Assembly: GCA_902584215.1 (NCBI GenBank)
Contig: CACHYW010000007.1
Location: forward strand, 1 to 42,831
Direction of reading: 5' to 3'
DNA length: 42,831 nt
Source: an uncultured Pelagibacteraceae bacterium
GTDB lineage: Bacteria; Pseudomonadota; Alphaproteobacteria; Pelagibacterales; AG-422-B15
Part shown: one piece after another, positions 1 to 8,949 of the stretch
Layout of the letters: each line of letters opens with the position of its first letter
Numbering within the stretch: the stretch's first letter is position 1
The notes under the pieces: model-generated
Told to the model about the DNA's origin: nothing
Databases searched by the model: none
The model's input: the letters and a program-made list of their open reading frames with translations, nothing else
Position numbers and translations under genes: made by a program

Positions 1-1
1 G

Positions 2-1786
2 CCAGATTTTTTTGGTGTATGGATACGAGTAATTCCGAGGACAGTTCTTGTTGTATTGTTATGCTCTTTCTTTGTTACAATGATTATAATTCCTGTACTT
101 GGGTCATCTTTTGGAATGAAGACTGCAGGAATGGTTACAAAAAAAGATCCTTACGATAGTTTGTTTTATACTTACTATGGAACAATTATTAATTATATAA
201 TTGTAAATCCAATAAAAATTTCATTATTTGGTATTCTTATATTTTCAACAATCGTATTTGGAATAATAAAATCTAACACTGAATATGTTTTTTTTGCTGA
301 AGATAAGGCAAACAGTCTAGAAATAGAAATCTTGGCAAAAGGCAATTTATCTCCTTCAGAGTCAAGAGGTTATCTAGAAGAAACAATTGATGTAATAGTT
401 GGTCATCCTCATATTAAGAATTTTTATGGAAATACGATCTATCGAGATAGAATATGGTTATTTGATAATAACCCAACAGATATGGTGGCAGATATTTGGG
501 TAGATTTAATTGACTTTAAGGATCGGCCAGATACTGATTTAGTTATTGAAGACCTAAAAAAAAGGTTATCAGTAATTCAGGGTTTAAACATTAGTGTTAA
601 TGCAAACGATTATAGCGGTTCTCAGTGGGCAAAAGATCTCACAATTGAAGTTCAGTCTGCAGACTCAACTAAAATTAGGCAATTTGCAGGAATTGTACTG
701 CAGAAATTAACAAAAGATGATTCGTTTACTGATCAAAATATTAAAAATCCAATTACAGGGATTGAATGGATCTATAATATCGATTCAAATGAAACAAAAA
801 AATATGATCTATCAAAAAATACAATTGGCGACAGTATTAAAATTGCTACTTCAGGTCTTACAATTGGTAATATTATTCCAGATAATGCTGAGGAGAGAAT
901 ACCCGTAAAAATTTATTTACCTTCTGACGAAAAAACTTTCTCCTCGATTGAAAGAACAAATATTTCAACTTCTCAAGGTCTAGTTCCATTATCCAACTTT
1001 GTTGATAAGCAAAAAAGAGAAAAAGTTTTTACCATTGGAAAGCAACAAGGCATGAGAACACTTGTAATTGATGCAAATATCAATGATGAATTAAACGCAT
1101 CAGTGGTAAAGCAGGAACTATCAAAATGGGTAGATGAATTAAATTTACCTTCAAATGTATTTATTAAATTTGCCGGTGAAGCTGAAGACTCGGCCAGCTC
1201 GATGAACTTTTTAATATTAGCATTCTTTGGAGCATTAGTGGGTATCTTTATAGTCTTGATTACCTTGTTTAATAACTTTTATCATACATTTATAATTTTA
1301 TTTTCTGTAATCCTTTCAATTGGAGGCATATTACTTGGAACTCTATTGCTTGATTTAAAATTCAGTATTGTATTTTCAGGTTTAGGCATTGTTGCTTGTA
1401 TGGGAATTGTTGTTAATAATAATATAATTTTAATTGACAGTTATCGCAAAGAACTTTTAGAAGATAGAAGCAATGTCTACGAGGCAATTATAGTTGCATG
1501 TAAAAATAGAATCAGACCAATTTTTTTAACAACAATAACGACAATTACTGGTCTACTTCCATCAGCACTCCAAATAAGTTTAGATATTTTTGACAGAACG
1601 ATTGCATATAAGAGTGAAGAAACATACTTTTTTGTTCTTCTTGCTTGGTCACTTATTTGGGGTATCGGTTTTGCTTCTGTTGCCACATTGTTTGTTACAC
1701 CTGCTCTTCTTGCATTACCAAAAAGTCTTAACAATATATTTTATAGTAAGTCCAAAATACTCAATGATAAGGTTTTGGCAGATTAA
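2..1786 (+). CDS. RND-family efflux transporter, C-terminal part (5' truncated by window edge)
   Basis: The frame is open from the first bases of the window, so the gene begins upstream and only about 594 residues, roughly the second half of an RND permease, are present. Visible parts in order are one membrane helix, a long periplasmic porter region starting with an FAEDKAN stretch (compare the FPEDD-like start of this region in the family), and from about residue 390 of the visible part a block of helices. These carry GIVVNNNIILID, the hallmark of the RND GVVVNNAIVLVD segment, and the NRIRPIFLTT segment that follows. The family exports drugs, lipids or metals across both membranes with a periplasmic adaptor and an outer-membrane channel; the substrate cannot be told. 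The stop overlaps the next start (TAATG), so the genes are probably co-transcribed. Confidence 0.88.
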   Translation, partial: PDFFGVWIRVIPRTVLVVLLCSFFVTMIIIPVLGSSFGMKTAGMVTKKDPYDSLFYTYYGTIINYIIVNPIKISLFGILIFSTIVFGIIKSNTEYVFFAEDKANSLEIEILAKGNLSPSESRGYLEETIDVIVGHPHIKNFYGNTIYRDRIWLFDNNPTDMVADIWVDLIDFKDRPDTDLVIEDLKKRLSVIQGLNISVNANDYSGSQWAKDLTIEVQSADSTKIRQFAGIVLQKLTKDDSFTDQNIKNPITGIEWIYNIDSNETKKYDLSKNTIGDSIKIATSGLTIGNIIPDNAEERIPVKIYLPSDEKTFSSIERTNISTSQGLVPLSNFVDKQKREKVFTIGKQQGMRTLVIDANINDELNASVVKQELSKWVDELNLPSNVFIKFAGEAEDSASSMNFLILAFFGALVGIFIVLITLFNNFYHTFIILFSVILSIGGILLGTLLLDLKFSIVFSGLGIVACMGIVVNNNIILIDSYRKELLEDRSNVYEAIIVACKNRIRPIFLTTITTITGLLPSALQISLDIFDRTIAYKSEETYFFVLLAWSLIWGIGFASVATLFVTPALLALPKSLNNIFYSKSKILNDKVLAD

Positions 1787-2328
1787 TGAGGTCAATAGCT
1801 GTTTACTGTGGTTCCTCCAATCATGTAAATAGTATCTATAAAAACGAAGCTAAAAGACTTGGATCGCTTTTAGCAAAACATAAAATCAAGCTTATCTATG
1901 GTGGTGGCAACATGGGTTTAATGGGCATATTAGCTAATAGTGTTCTTGAAAGTGGAGGCAATGTATATGGAGTAATTACTGAGCATTTAATAGATATAGA
2001 AAAGAAGAACGACAGCCTCAATAATCTTAAGATAGTCAAAACTATGCATGAAAGAAAGATGGAAATGTTTATGCAGGCAGACTGTTTTGTTATTTTTCCT
2101 GGAGGAATTGGAACTTTGGAAGAATTTTTTGAAGTATATTCTTGGAAACAACTGCGCCTTCATGAAAAGCCTATTTATATTTATAATCTAAATAATTTTT
2201 GGGATGAGCTTATTAATCTAATAGATCGTCTTATTGATGAGGATTTTGCTGGAGAAAAAATGAAAGAAGCATATAAAGTAGTCAAAAATCACTCAGAATT
2301 AAAAAAAGAACTGGAAATTTGTGAATAA
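1786..2328 (+). CDS. LOG-family protein (TIGR00730, cytokinin riboside 5'-monophosphate phosphoribohydrolase-like)
   Basis: This 180-residue Rossmann-like protein carries both LOG signatures: VYCGSS near the N-terminus with GGGNMGLMG at about 39-47, and PGGIGTLEE at 105-113, preceded by the conserved HERK at 89-92. Family members hydrolyse the N-glycosidic bond of nucleoside 5'-monophosphates (AMP or cytokinin nucleotides), releasing the base. They were long misannotated as lysine decarboxylases. The length is typical. The ATG overlaps the RND stop by one base, and the gene overlaps the following GTG start by 8 bases, so it sits in a tight three-gene unit with isocitrate dehydrogenase. Its physiological substrate here is unknown. 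Confidence 0.9.
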   Translation: MRSIAVYCGSSNHVNSIYKNEAKRLGSLLAKHKIKLIYGGGNMGLMGILANSVLESGGNVYGVITEHLIDIEKKNDSLNNLKIVKTMHERKMEMFMQADCFVIFPGGIGTLEEFFEVYSWKQLRLHEKPIYIYNLNNFWDELINLIDRLIDEDFAGEKMKEAYKVVKNHSELKKELEICE

Positions 2329-3550
2329 GATTAAAGTTAAAACGCCATTAGTTGAGGTAGATGGCGATGAGATGACAAGAATTATATGGCAGTTTATTAA
2401 AGATAAACTCATTCTTCCATATCTTGATATTGAACTTGATTATTATGATCTCGGAGTGGTAAGCAGAGATAGAACCAATGATAAAATTACAGTCGACTCT
2501 GCAAATGCTATAAAAAAATATGGGGTTGGTGTCAAATGTGCCACCATAACACCTGATGAAGACCGTGTTGAGGAATTTAAACTAAAAGAAATGTGGCGAT
2601 CGCCAAATGGAACTATAAGAAATATACTTGGTGGAACAGTTTTTAGAGAGCCGATTGTTTGCAAAAATATTCCAAGACTTGTACCTGGATGGACTGATCC
2701 AATAGTTGTTGGTAGACACGCTTTTGGAGATCAATACAAAGCAACAGATTTTAAAGTGCCTGGCAAAGGAAAGTTAAGCATTAAATGGACTCCTGAGGAT
2801 CCAAATATTGAACCCATTGAAAAAGAAGTTTATGAATTTCAATCGAGTGGCGTAGCTATGGCAATGTATAATACGGACGAGTCAATCAGAGACTTTGCAA
2901 AGTCATGTATGAATTATGCATTAATGCGTGAATGGCCAGTTTATTTATCAACAAAAAATACTATCTTAAAACAATACGACGGCAGGTTCAAAGATCTATT
3001 TCAAGAAGTATATGAAAATGATTTCGCTGATAAATTTAAATCACTCAATTTAGACTACGAACACAGATTAATAGATGATATGGTTGCATCTGCATTAAAA
3101 TGGAATGGAAAATTTGTATGGGCCTGTAAAAACTATGACGGGGACGTACAATCTGATACTGTTGCTCAGGGATTTGGATCTCTAGGTCTCATGACAAGTG
3201 TATTAATGACCCCCGACGGAAAGACAATCGAGGCAGAGGCTGCTCATGGAACAGTCACAAGACATTACAGATTGCATCAGGAGGGTAAACAGACCTCGAC
3301 TAACCCAATTGCCTCTATCTTTGCATGGTCAAGAGGTCTTAAATATCGTGGAAAACTAGATGAGAATGATGAACTAATTAAATTTGCAGATAAATTAGAA
3401 AAAGTATGTGTTGAGACAGTTGAAAGTGGCTCAATGACAAAAGATCTAGCTTTATTAATGCCTCATGAACAAGATTGGCATAGTACTGAAGATTTTTTAG
3501 AAATTATTGAACGAAACCTTAATAAAAAGCTTACAGTAACTTATCAATAA
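2321..3550 (+). CDS. icd: NADP-dependent isocitrate dehydrogenase
   Basis: The 409-residue product matches the dimeric, eukaryote-like NADP-IDH subfamily used by many alphaproteobacteria. It opens with [17 protein letters not shown], followed by the substrate-binding SPNGTIRN loop (around 95), a [17 protein letters not shown] stretch, and [12 protein letters not shown] in the C-terminal half, which contacts NADP. It catalyses oxidative decarboxylation of isocitrate to 2-oxoglutarate in the TCA cycle. The start is GTG and overlaps the upstream LOG gene by 8 bases, which suggests translational coupling. The 3' end overlaps the convergent alaS gene by 20 bases and no terminator hairpin is visible between them. 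Confidence 0.97.
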   Translation: MNKIKVKTPLVEVDGDEMTRIIWQFIKDKLILPYLDIELDYYDLGVVSRDRTNDKITVDSANAIKKYGVGVKCATITPDEDRVEEFKLKEMWRSPNGTIRNILGGTVFREPIVCKNIPRLVPGWTDPIVVGRHAFGDQYKATDFKVPGKGKLSIKWTPEDPNIEPIEKEVYEFQSSGVAMAMYNTDESIRDFAKSCMNYALMREWPVYLSTKNTILKQYDGRFKDLFQEVYENDFADKFKSLNLDYEHRLIDDMVASALKWNGKFVWACKNYDGDVQSDTVAQGFGSLGLMTSVLMTPDGKTIEAEAAHGTVTRHYRLHQEGKQTSTNPIASIFAWSRGLKYRGKLDENDELIKFADKLEKVCVETVESGSMTKDLALLMPHEQDWHSTEDFLEIIERNLNKKLTVTYQ

Positions 3551-6113
3551 TAAACTCTCGCAGTTTCTTTTTTTGATCATTTTCATTAATTAGCATACCT
3601 CCTGATTGAGCAAAATCTTTTCTGCCTCCACCACCTTTGCCATTTGATATAGAAGATGCATATTTAGCTATTTCGTCAGCTCCTATTTTGTTAGCTAGTA
3701 GATCAGTAACGCCAATTAAGAAACTTAACTTATCATCCTTTTTAGCACAGATAATTATAACACCATCTCCAGAAATTAACTTTTTAAACTTATCTATTAG
3801 CGGCCTTAATTCATTAATTGGAACATTTTCACAAAATTCAATAATTATATTTTGATCATACTCATTACTAATGCTCATTTGTATTGCTTCTTTAAGAAGT
3901 TTTATGTTTACGGTAGAAATTTCTTTTTCTTTTTTTAGATCTAATCTTTTTTCTTCTGACCTTAGATTTTCATTCTTCTTCTCTTCATTATATCTTAATA
4001 AATCATCACCTCTTAAAGCCTCAATTCTTCTTACACCAGATGCAGCAGAAGACTCACTAATAATTTTCAATTCACCAATTTCGCTTGTATTTGAGACATG
4101 TGTTCCTCCGCATAACTCAGTACTATATATTTTGTCATTTAATTTACCTATTTTCAGAACCCTTACTTCATCAGAATACTTTTCTCCAAAAAGGGCGAGA
4201 GCCCCAGCCTTTACGGCATCATCCGGGGACATTATTTGTGTTTCTACCTCAGAACCATTCTTGATAATTTCATTTACTTTATTTTGTACATCTTCAATTT
4301 CTAGATTTGTCATTGATTTATGATGACTAAAATCAAACCTTAATTTATCATTTGAAACTAAAGATCCTTTCTGCGTAACGTGCTCCCCTAACCTATCTCT
4401 TAGAGATTGGTGCAAAATATGCGTAGCTGAGTGATATGCCCGACAATCATTTCTTTGCTTTTGATCAACCGATAACAGTGCATTGTAGCCAATTTCTATT
4501 TTTCCTCTAACCATGACGCCTATATGAATAATTACTTGCCCTCTTTTTTGAGTGTCTTTAACTTTGAACTCAAAATTCTCTCCTTTTATTATTCCTGTAT
4601 CCCCGATTTGCCCACCTGACTCTGCATAAAAAACAGTTTGATTTAGTATGAGCGCTCCAGTAACGTTGCCTTCTAACTTATTCACCCTTTGATCATTTTT
4701 GATTATTGACAAAACTTCTCCTTGCGTTTCTGTACTAGTATATCCAAGAAATTCTATTGCAGGTAATTCGTTATTTAATTCAAACCAAATCTTATCTGTG
4801 GCAGTTCCTCCTGTACCTGACCAATTTTTTCGTGCTAATTCTTTTTGCGCCTCAAGTTTTTTATTGAAACTTTCAATATCTATAGAAATGTTTTTACTTT
4901 TTAATATGTCCTGAGTTAGATCAATTGGAAACCCATAAGTATCATAGAGCTTAAATGCAGACTCTCCTGGAAAAATATCATTAAGTCCAAGATTTTGAGA
5001 TATAGAGTCTAATTGCGTAATACCTTTTTCTAAAAGATTTTTAAATTTTTCCTCTTCATACTTTAATGTCTCTTTGATTAATACTTCTGCCCTTAACAGT
5101 TCTGGATAAGAGTCCTTCATGTTAAGTATTAAGGTTGGGACCAATTGATGCATTAAAGTATCTTTGTATTGAAGCAGATGAACATGACGCATCGCTCTTC
5201 TCATGATTCTTCTCAGCACATAGCCTCTTCCCTCATTAGAAGGTAATACGCCATCAGCTATTAAGAAACATGAAGAACGTAGATGATCTGCTATCACTCT
5301 ATGACTTGAAATTAACTTATTCTCATCAGCCTTAGTTAGATCTATTGAATTGTTAATAATTTCTTTTATGCTATCAACTTGGTAGTTATCATTTGTACCT
5401 TGCATGACGGCGGCAATTCTCTCTATTCCCATACCTGTATCAATTGAGGGCTTAGGTAGATCAATTCTCTCGTTAGAATTCAACTGTTCGAATTGCATAA
5501 AAACTAGATTCCATATTTCAACAAATCTATCTCCAGTTTCGTCAGCTTCACTGGGTAACTTTCCACTAAATGTCTCACCATGGTCATAAAATATCTCAGA
5601 ACATGGTCCACATGGGCCTGTTTCACCCATGGACCAAAAATTGTCCTTGGTTGAAATTCTAATTATCCTGTCATCACTCAGGCCAGCAACTTTTTTCCAC
5701 GCAGCATATGCTTGTTCGTCATCATGATAAATTGTAACGCATAGTTTCTCTTTATTTATAGCGAGATCAGATGTGATAAACTTCCAAGCATAATTAATTG
5801 CATCATCTTTAAAATAATCTCCAAAAGAAAAATTTCCTAGCATTTCAAAAAAAGTATGATGTCTTAAAGTATATCCAACGTTTTCTAAATCATTATGTTT
5901 ACCGCCAGCTCTAATGCATTTTTGTGCGGTAACTGCTCTTTTGTAGTCTCTATTTTCTAATCCAGTAAAAACATTTTTAAATTGCACCATTCCTGAATTA
6001 GCAAACATAAGTGTTGGATCATTTTGTGGAACAAGGGGGCTCGAATGAACGTGCTCATGCCCCTCATTTTTAAAATATGATATGAAAGCATTTCTTAGAT
6101 CATTAATTCTCAT
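3531..6113 (-). CDS. alaS: Alanine--tRNA ligase
   Basis: This is a full-length 860-residue AlaRS. The class II catalytic core is N-terminal ([12 protein letters not shown] and [17 protein letters not shown]), with the motif 3 region [10 protein letters not shown] near 228. The editing domain carries the zinc-binding H561xxxH565 and C668xxxH672, which also clear mischarged Ser/Gly-tRNA(Ala). The C-Ala domain ends with [14 protein letters not shown]. The enzyme charges tRNA(Ala) in the cytoplasm. No Shine-Dalgarno sequence precedes the ATG. A candidate -10 lies so close that the mRNA may be leaderless. The gene lies directly downstream of the recA terminator and overlaps icd tail-to-tail by 20 bases. 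Confidence 0.97.
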   Translation of the reverse strand: MRINDLRNAFISYFKNEGHEHVHSSPLVPQNDPTLMFANSGMVQFKNVFTGLENRDYKRAVTAQKCIRAGGKHNDLENVGYTLRHHTFFEMLGNFSFGDYFKDDAINYAWKFITSDLAINKEKLCVTIYHDDEQAYAAWKKVAGLSDDRIIRISTKDNFWSMGETGPCGPCSEIFYDHGETFSGKLPSEADETGDRFVEIWNLVFMQFEQLNSNERIDLPKPSIDTGMGIERIAAVMQGTNDNYQVDSIKEIINNSIDLTKADENKLISSHRVIADHLRSSCFLIADGVLPSNEGRGYVLRRIMRRAMRHVHLLQYKDTLMHQLVPTLILNMKDSYPELLRAEVLIKETLKYEEEKFKNLLEKGITQLDSISQNLGLNDIFPGESAFKLYDTYGFPIDLTQDILKSKNISIDIESFNKKLEAQKELARKNWSGTGGTATDKIWFELNNELPAIEFLGYTSTETQGEVLSIIKNDQRVNKLEGNVTGALILNQTVFYAESGGQIGDTGIIKGENFEFKVKDTQKRGQVIIHIGVMVRGKIEIGYNALLSVDQKQRNDCRAYHSATHILHQSLRDRLGEHVTQKGSLVSNDKLRFDFSHHKSMTNLEIEDVQNKVNEIIKNGSEVETQIMSPDDAVKAGALALFGEKYSDEVRVLKIGKLNDKIYSTELCGGTHVSNTSEIGELKIISESSAASGVRRIEALRGDDLLRYNEEKKNENLRSEEKRLDLKKEKEISTVNIKLLKEAIQMSISNEYDQNIIIEFCENVPINELRPLIDKFKKLISGDGVIIICAKKDDKLSFLIGVTDLLANKIGADEIAKYASSISNGKGGGGRKDFAQSGGMLINENDQKKKLREFIIDKLL

Positions 6114-6120
6114 ATGTTAC

Positions 6121-6148
6121 GTATAACACCCTGTTGAATAAAACGCAA
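6121..6148 (-). promoter_or_regulatory. Candidate alaS promoter
   Basis: Read on the minus strand, a TTGCGT -35-like hexamer (6143-6148) and a TTATAC -10-like hexamer (6121-6126) are separated by 16 bases. The -35 lies in the U-tract of the recA terminator. Transcription would start at about the A of the alaS ATG (6113). The match is weak (3/6 at -35), so this is a prediction only. Confidence 0.35.
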
Positions 6149-6150
6149 AA

Positions 6151-6168
6151 AGGCGCTTTTCAGCGCCT
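6151..6168 (-). terminator. Rho-independent terminator of recA
   Basis: A GC-only core stem (AGGCGC at 6151-6156, GCGCCT at 6163-6168) with a 6-base loop is followed, in the minus direction, by a T-rich tract (TTTTTGCGTTTT, running down to about 6140). It lies 32 bases past the recA stop and before alaS, so it would end recA transcription before alaS. Confidence 0.85.
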
Positions 6169-6199
6169 CCTTGCTATGATCAATTATAATGATTAAAAT

Positions 6200-7279
6200 C
6201 TATTCTTCTTCTAATTCTTCGGTTTTAGAGGTTTCTCCAATTTGTTCAGGCATTTCTTCTGACTGTCCTCTAATTATCGATTCAATTTCTTGAGCTATAG
6301 CAGGATTTTCTTTGAGAAAGATCTTAGAATTCTCTCTTCCTTGACCAATCTTCTCCCCTTTATATGAGAACCATGCTCCCGATTTTTCAATAGTTCCTAC
6401 CTTAACTCCAAGGTCAATAAGCTCACCTAACTTTGAAATACCTTCGCCGTACATTATATCAAACTCAACCAATCTAAATGGTGGTGCAACCTTATTCTTC
6501 ACAACTTTAACTCTCGTTTGATTTCCAATAATTTCGTCTTTATCTTTAATCGCACCAATCCTTCTAATATCCAATCTACATGATGAATAAAATTTTAAAG
6601 CATTTCCACCTGCGGTTGTCTCGGGACTGCCAAACATTACCCCAATTTTCATTCTAATTTGATTGATGAAGATAACCATGCAATTAGATTTAGAAACTGA
6701 TCCAGTTAACTTTCTCAATGCCTGACTCATCAATCTAGCTTGAAGACCCATATGCGCATCACCCATTTCACCTTCGATTTCTGCCTTTGGTGTTAATGCA
6801 GCTACTGAATCAACTACTAATACGGATATCGCCTTAGACCTTACTAGTGAGTCAGTAATCTCTAATGCTTGCTCCCCAGTATCGGGTTGAGAAATTAGCA
6901 ATTCATCAATATTCACTCCTAATTTTTTTGCGTACGCAGGATCTAATGCATGCTCTGCATCAATGAATGCACAGTTCTCACCTTTCTTTTGTGCTTCTGC
7001 GATTACATGAAGTGCTAAAGTCGTTTTACCTGATGACTCAGGGCCATAGATTTCAACGATACGACCTTTTGGTAAACCACCTATTCCTAGCGCTACATCT
7101 AATGACAAGGATCCAGTTGAAATAGCTTCAATATCCATGGCAGTTCTTTGCCCCAGTTTCATAATTGAACCTTTTCCATAAGTCTGCTCAATTTGCGACA
7201 TTGCTACATCTAAAGCTTTTGCTTTTTCAGAGTTGTCCATCTTTTTATCGTCTACTACTTTCAAATTTGCTTTGCTCAT
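6200..7279 (-). CDS. recA: Recombinase RecA
   Basis: RecA forms nucleoprotein filaments on single-stranded DNA, drives homologous recombination and stimulates LexA self-cleavage. The product shows the Walker [10 protein letters not shown], the [20 protein letters not shown] segment, the L2-region [16 protein letters not shown], and an acidic C-terminal tail (TEELEEE). Length is about 359 residues, typical. Two ATGs lie at 7285 and 7279. A GGAG Shine-Dalgarno (7287-7290) is 7 bases from the second but only 1 base from the first, so 7279 is chosen. Upstream is an alphaproteobacterial LexA box (7385-7399), predicting SOS induction; downstream is an intrinsic terminator. Confidence 0.98.
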   Translation of the reverse strand: MSKANLKVVDDKKMDNSEKAKALDVAMSQIEQTYGKGSIMKLGQRTAMDIEAISTGSLSLDVALGIGGLPKGRIVEIYGPESSGKTTLALHVIAEAQKKGENCAFIDAEHALDPAYAKKLGVNIDELLISQPDTGEQALEITDSLVRSKAISVLVVDSVAALTPKAEIEGEMGDAHMGLQARLMSQALRKLTGSVSKSNCMVIFINQIRMKIGVMFGSPETTAGGNALKFYSSCRLDIRRIGAIKDKDEIIGNQTRVKVVKNKVAPPFRLVEFDIMYGEGISKLGELIDLGVKVGTIEKSGAWFSYKGEKIGQGRENSKIFLKENPAIAQEIESIIRGQSEEMPEQIGETSKTEELEEE

Positions 7280-7365
7280 CTTCATTCTCCAAACTGTAAT
7301 TAATAACTGTTCTCAATGTACACACTTTGTTCTAATTTTACAATACTATTTAAATTACTGTTTTT

Positions 7366-7394
7366 ATTATATAAAATGTAATTTGTTCAATTAA
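7366..7394 (-). promoter_or_regulatory. Candidate recA promoter
   Basis: On the minus strand a perfect TATAAT (7366-7371) lies 17 bases downstream of a weak -35-like TTAATT (7389-7394). That -35 falls inside the GTTC-N7-GTTC element, the position expected for a LexA-repressed promoter. The -10 lies about 87 bases from the recA ATG, giving a leader of roughly 80 bases. The region is very AT-rich, so chance matches are possible. Confidence 0.45.
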
Positions 7395-7399
7395 TGTTC
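7385..7399. promoter_or_regulatory. LexA/SOS box, alphaproteobacterial type
   Basis: The plus strand reads GTTCAATTAATGTTC: two GTTC half-sites separated by exactly 7 bases. GTTC-N7-GTTC is the established direct-repeat operator of alphaproteobacterial LexA and is typically found at recA. Here it overlaps the proposed recA -35. The spacer 7286-7512 (227 bases) between dksA and recA otherwise shows only this operator, the promoter and AT-rich sequence; two more isolated GTTC words at 7309 and 7329 have the wrong spacing. Confidence 0.75.
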
Positions 7400-7512
7400 T
7401 TATATTTTATATTTTTATCAACAGGTGATTCTATTTACAGATGTTACATCCATAAGCAAAATACGTGTATAAATATATGAATTTGGCAGATTTTCTTTGT
7501 TAATAAGTTTTT

Positions 7513-7923
7513 TTAGTCATCAGAATGCAATTTTTCTTTTCTTTCATGCATTTCTTGAGCCTCTATACTAAGTGTAGTTACTGGTCTTGCCTCCAATCTC
7601 TCTATATTGATGGGCTCTCCTGTAACTTCACAGTAACCATAGCTTCCGTTTTCGATTCTAGCTAACGCCTCGTCTATTTTAGCAACTAATTTTCGTTGTC
7701 GGTCTCTTGATTTAAGTTCTAGTGTTTTTTCCGATTCTTGGGTAGCCCTATCAGACATATCGGCTGGGGCAATTGATTCTTGGAGATTCTCAACAGTTTC
7801 TCTACTTTCTTTATAAATGTCATTCTTCCAATCTTTAAGCTTTGTTCTAAAATATTCCTTTTGCTTCGCGTTCATGAATTTTTCAGATTTTGAAGGCTTG
7901 TAGCTCTTTGGAAGTTTTACCAT
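7513..7923 (-). CDS. dksA: RNA polymerase-binding transcription factor DksA
   Basis: The 136-residue DksA/TraR-family protein has a long coiled coil and the C-terminal finger fold. It binds the RNA polymerase secondary channel and works with ppGpp in the stringent response. The acidic coiled-coil tip residues are present (D55 and D58 in DMSDRA, matching D71 and D74 of E. coli). Only the first of four zinc cysteines is kept: C98 remains, while the others are T101, S119 and A122 (YGYCEVTG, LSIEA). Such cysteine-poor versions are known in alphaproteobacteria. The ATG is well supported by an AAAGGAG Shine-Dalgarno 5 bases upstream. It has its own promoter and is divergent from the moxR-like gene. 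Confidence 0.93.
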   Translation of the reverse strand: MVKLPKSYKPSKSEKFMNAKQKEYFRTKLKDWKNDIYKESRETVENLQESIAPADMSDRATQESEKTLELKSRDRQRKLVAKIDEALARIENGSYGYCEVTGEPINIERLEARPVTTLSIEAQEMHERKEKLHSDD

Positions 7924-7963
7924 GTTTACTCCTTTTGGATTTAGAATTAAAAACAGTCTGGTG

Positions 7964-7992
7964 CTTTTAGTAGTTTTTGTTATTTAAGTCAA
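7964..7992 (-). promoter_or_regulatory. Candidate dksA promoter
   Basis: On the minus strand TTGACT (7987-7992, 5/6 match to the -35 consensus) is followed after 17 bases by TAAAAG (7964-7969). The predicted start is about 34 bases upstream of the dksA ATG, leaving room for its strong Shine-Dalgarno site. Confidence 0.6.
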
Positions 7993-8031
7993 TCGAACAA
8001 TACAATTTTTATGATTGATATATAGCTGAAA

Positions 8032-8051
8032 TATAATATGTTTCCTGAAAC
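8032..8051 (+). promoter_or_regulatory. Candidate -10 and small dyad upstream of the MoxR-like gene
   Basis: A perfect TATAAT (8032-8037) has only a poor -35 at the right distance (TTATGA, 8009-8014). It is followed by GTTTC-CT-GAAAC (8040-8051), a 5-bp inverted repeat with a 2-base centre at the expected transcription start. The dyad could be an operator or chance. The spacer 7924-8066 holds the divergent dksA and moxR promoters and nothing else that I recognise. Confidence 0.35.
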
Positions 8052-8066
8052 AATTTTAACAGTTTA

Positions 8067-8921
8067 ATGAAATTTGAAGGTACAAGTTCATATATAGCTA
8101 CTGAAGACCTAAAAGTTGCAGTTAATGCAGCTATAACATTGGAAAGACCAATCATTGTTAAGGGAGAGCCTGGCACAGGCAAAACGATGCTCGCTCATGA
8201 GGTTGCTCAATCCTTAGGGGCTGAAATTATCACATGGCATATTAAATCAACGACCAAGGCGCAACAAGGTCTGTATGAGTATGATGCGGTTACCAGATTG
8301 AGAGACTCTCAGCTTGGAGATGAAAAAGTAAAAGATATTAAAAATTATATAAGCAAAGGCAAATTGTGGAATGCTTTTGAAAGCAATAAAAGACCTGTTC
8401 TTTTAATTGATGAGATTGATAAAGCAGATATTGAATTTCCAAACGACCTTCTTCTCGAGTTAGATAAAATGGAATTTTTTGTTTATGAAACAGGTGAAAC
8501 TATAAAAGCTGAAAATAGACCTATTGTAATCATTACTTCAAATAATGAAAAAGAGCTACCTGATGCTTTTTTGAGGAGATGTTTTTTTCATTATATTAAG
8601 TTTCCTGACCCTGAGACCATGGAAGAAATTGTTAATGTGCATTATCCAGAAATCAAAAAAGACCTTATACAGGAAGCATTCAAGATTTTTTATGATATTA
8701 GAGAAGTCCCTGGTATCAAAAAAAAGCCATCTACATCTGAGCTCATTGATTGGCTTAAACTATTAATGACAGATGACGTGGATGCGAAAATATTAAGAGA
8801 AAAAGATCCCAAAAAACTCATCCCACCTCTTCATGGTGCTCTTCTTAAAAATGAACAAGATGTTCATTTATTTGAGCGTTTGGCTTTCATCTCTCGAAGA
8901 GAAAATGAGAATCTTGAGTAG
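8067..8921 (+). CDS. MoxR-family AAA+ ATPase (CoxD-like)
   Basis: This 284-residue AAA+ ATPase has a Walker A GEPGTGKT at 33-40 and a Walker B LLIDEIDKAD near 112. Sensor 1 is likely within IITSNNEKELPDAFLRRC, whose ending also provides the arginine finger region. MoxR-type ATPases act as chaperones that activate or insert cofactors into partner enzymes, usually with a VWA-domain protein encoded next door. That is the case here: a CoxE-like gene follows 28 bases downstream. No carbon monoxide dehydrogenase or methanol dehydrogenase gene lies in the window, so the client is unknown. No clear Shine-Dalgarno sequence precedes the ATG. Confidence 0.9.
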   Translation: MKFEGTSSYIATEDLKVAVNAAITLERPIIVKGEPGTGKTMLAHEVAQSLGAEIITWHIKSTTKAQQGLYEYDAVTRLRDSQLGDEKVKDIKNYISKGKLWNAFESNKRPVLLIDEIDKADIEFPNDLLLELDKMEFFVYETGETIKAENRPIVIITSNNEKELPDAFLRRCFFHYIKFPDPETMEEIVNVHYPEIKKDLIQEAFKIFYDIREVPGIKKKPSTSELIDWLKLLMTDDVDAKILREKDPKKLIPPLHGALLKNEQDVHLFERLAFISRRENENLE

Positions 8922-8949
8922 AACTGATTTTTCTTTAAGATAAATTATT

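Noticed and set aside
1786..2328. Lysine decarboxylase
   Set aside because: The old family name is a misannotation; PGGIGTLEE is the LOG phosphoribohydrolase motif and no PLP site is present.
3871..4323. A 150-codon open frame antisense to alaS
   Set aside because: It lies wholly inside the conserved alaS frame, has no protein-like motif or ribosome-binding site, and follows from codon bias of the real gene.
7309..7332. A second LexA box formed by GTTC words at 7309 and 7329
   Set aside because: The spacer is 16 bases, not 7.
7440..7450. GATGTTACATC palindrome downstream of dksA as a terminator or operator
   Set aside because: The arms are only 5 bp, with no T-tract in the dksA direction and no promoter nearby.
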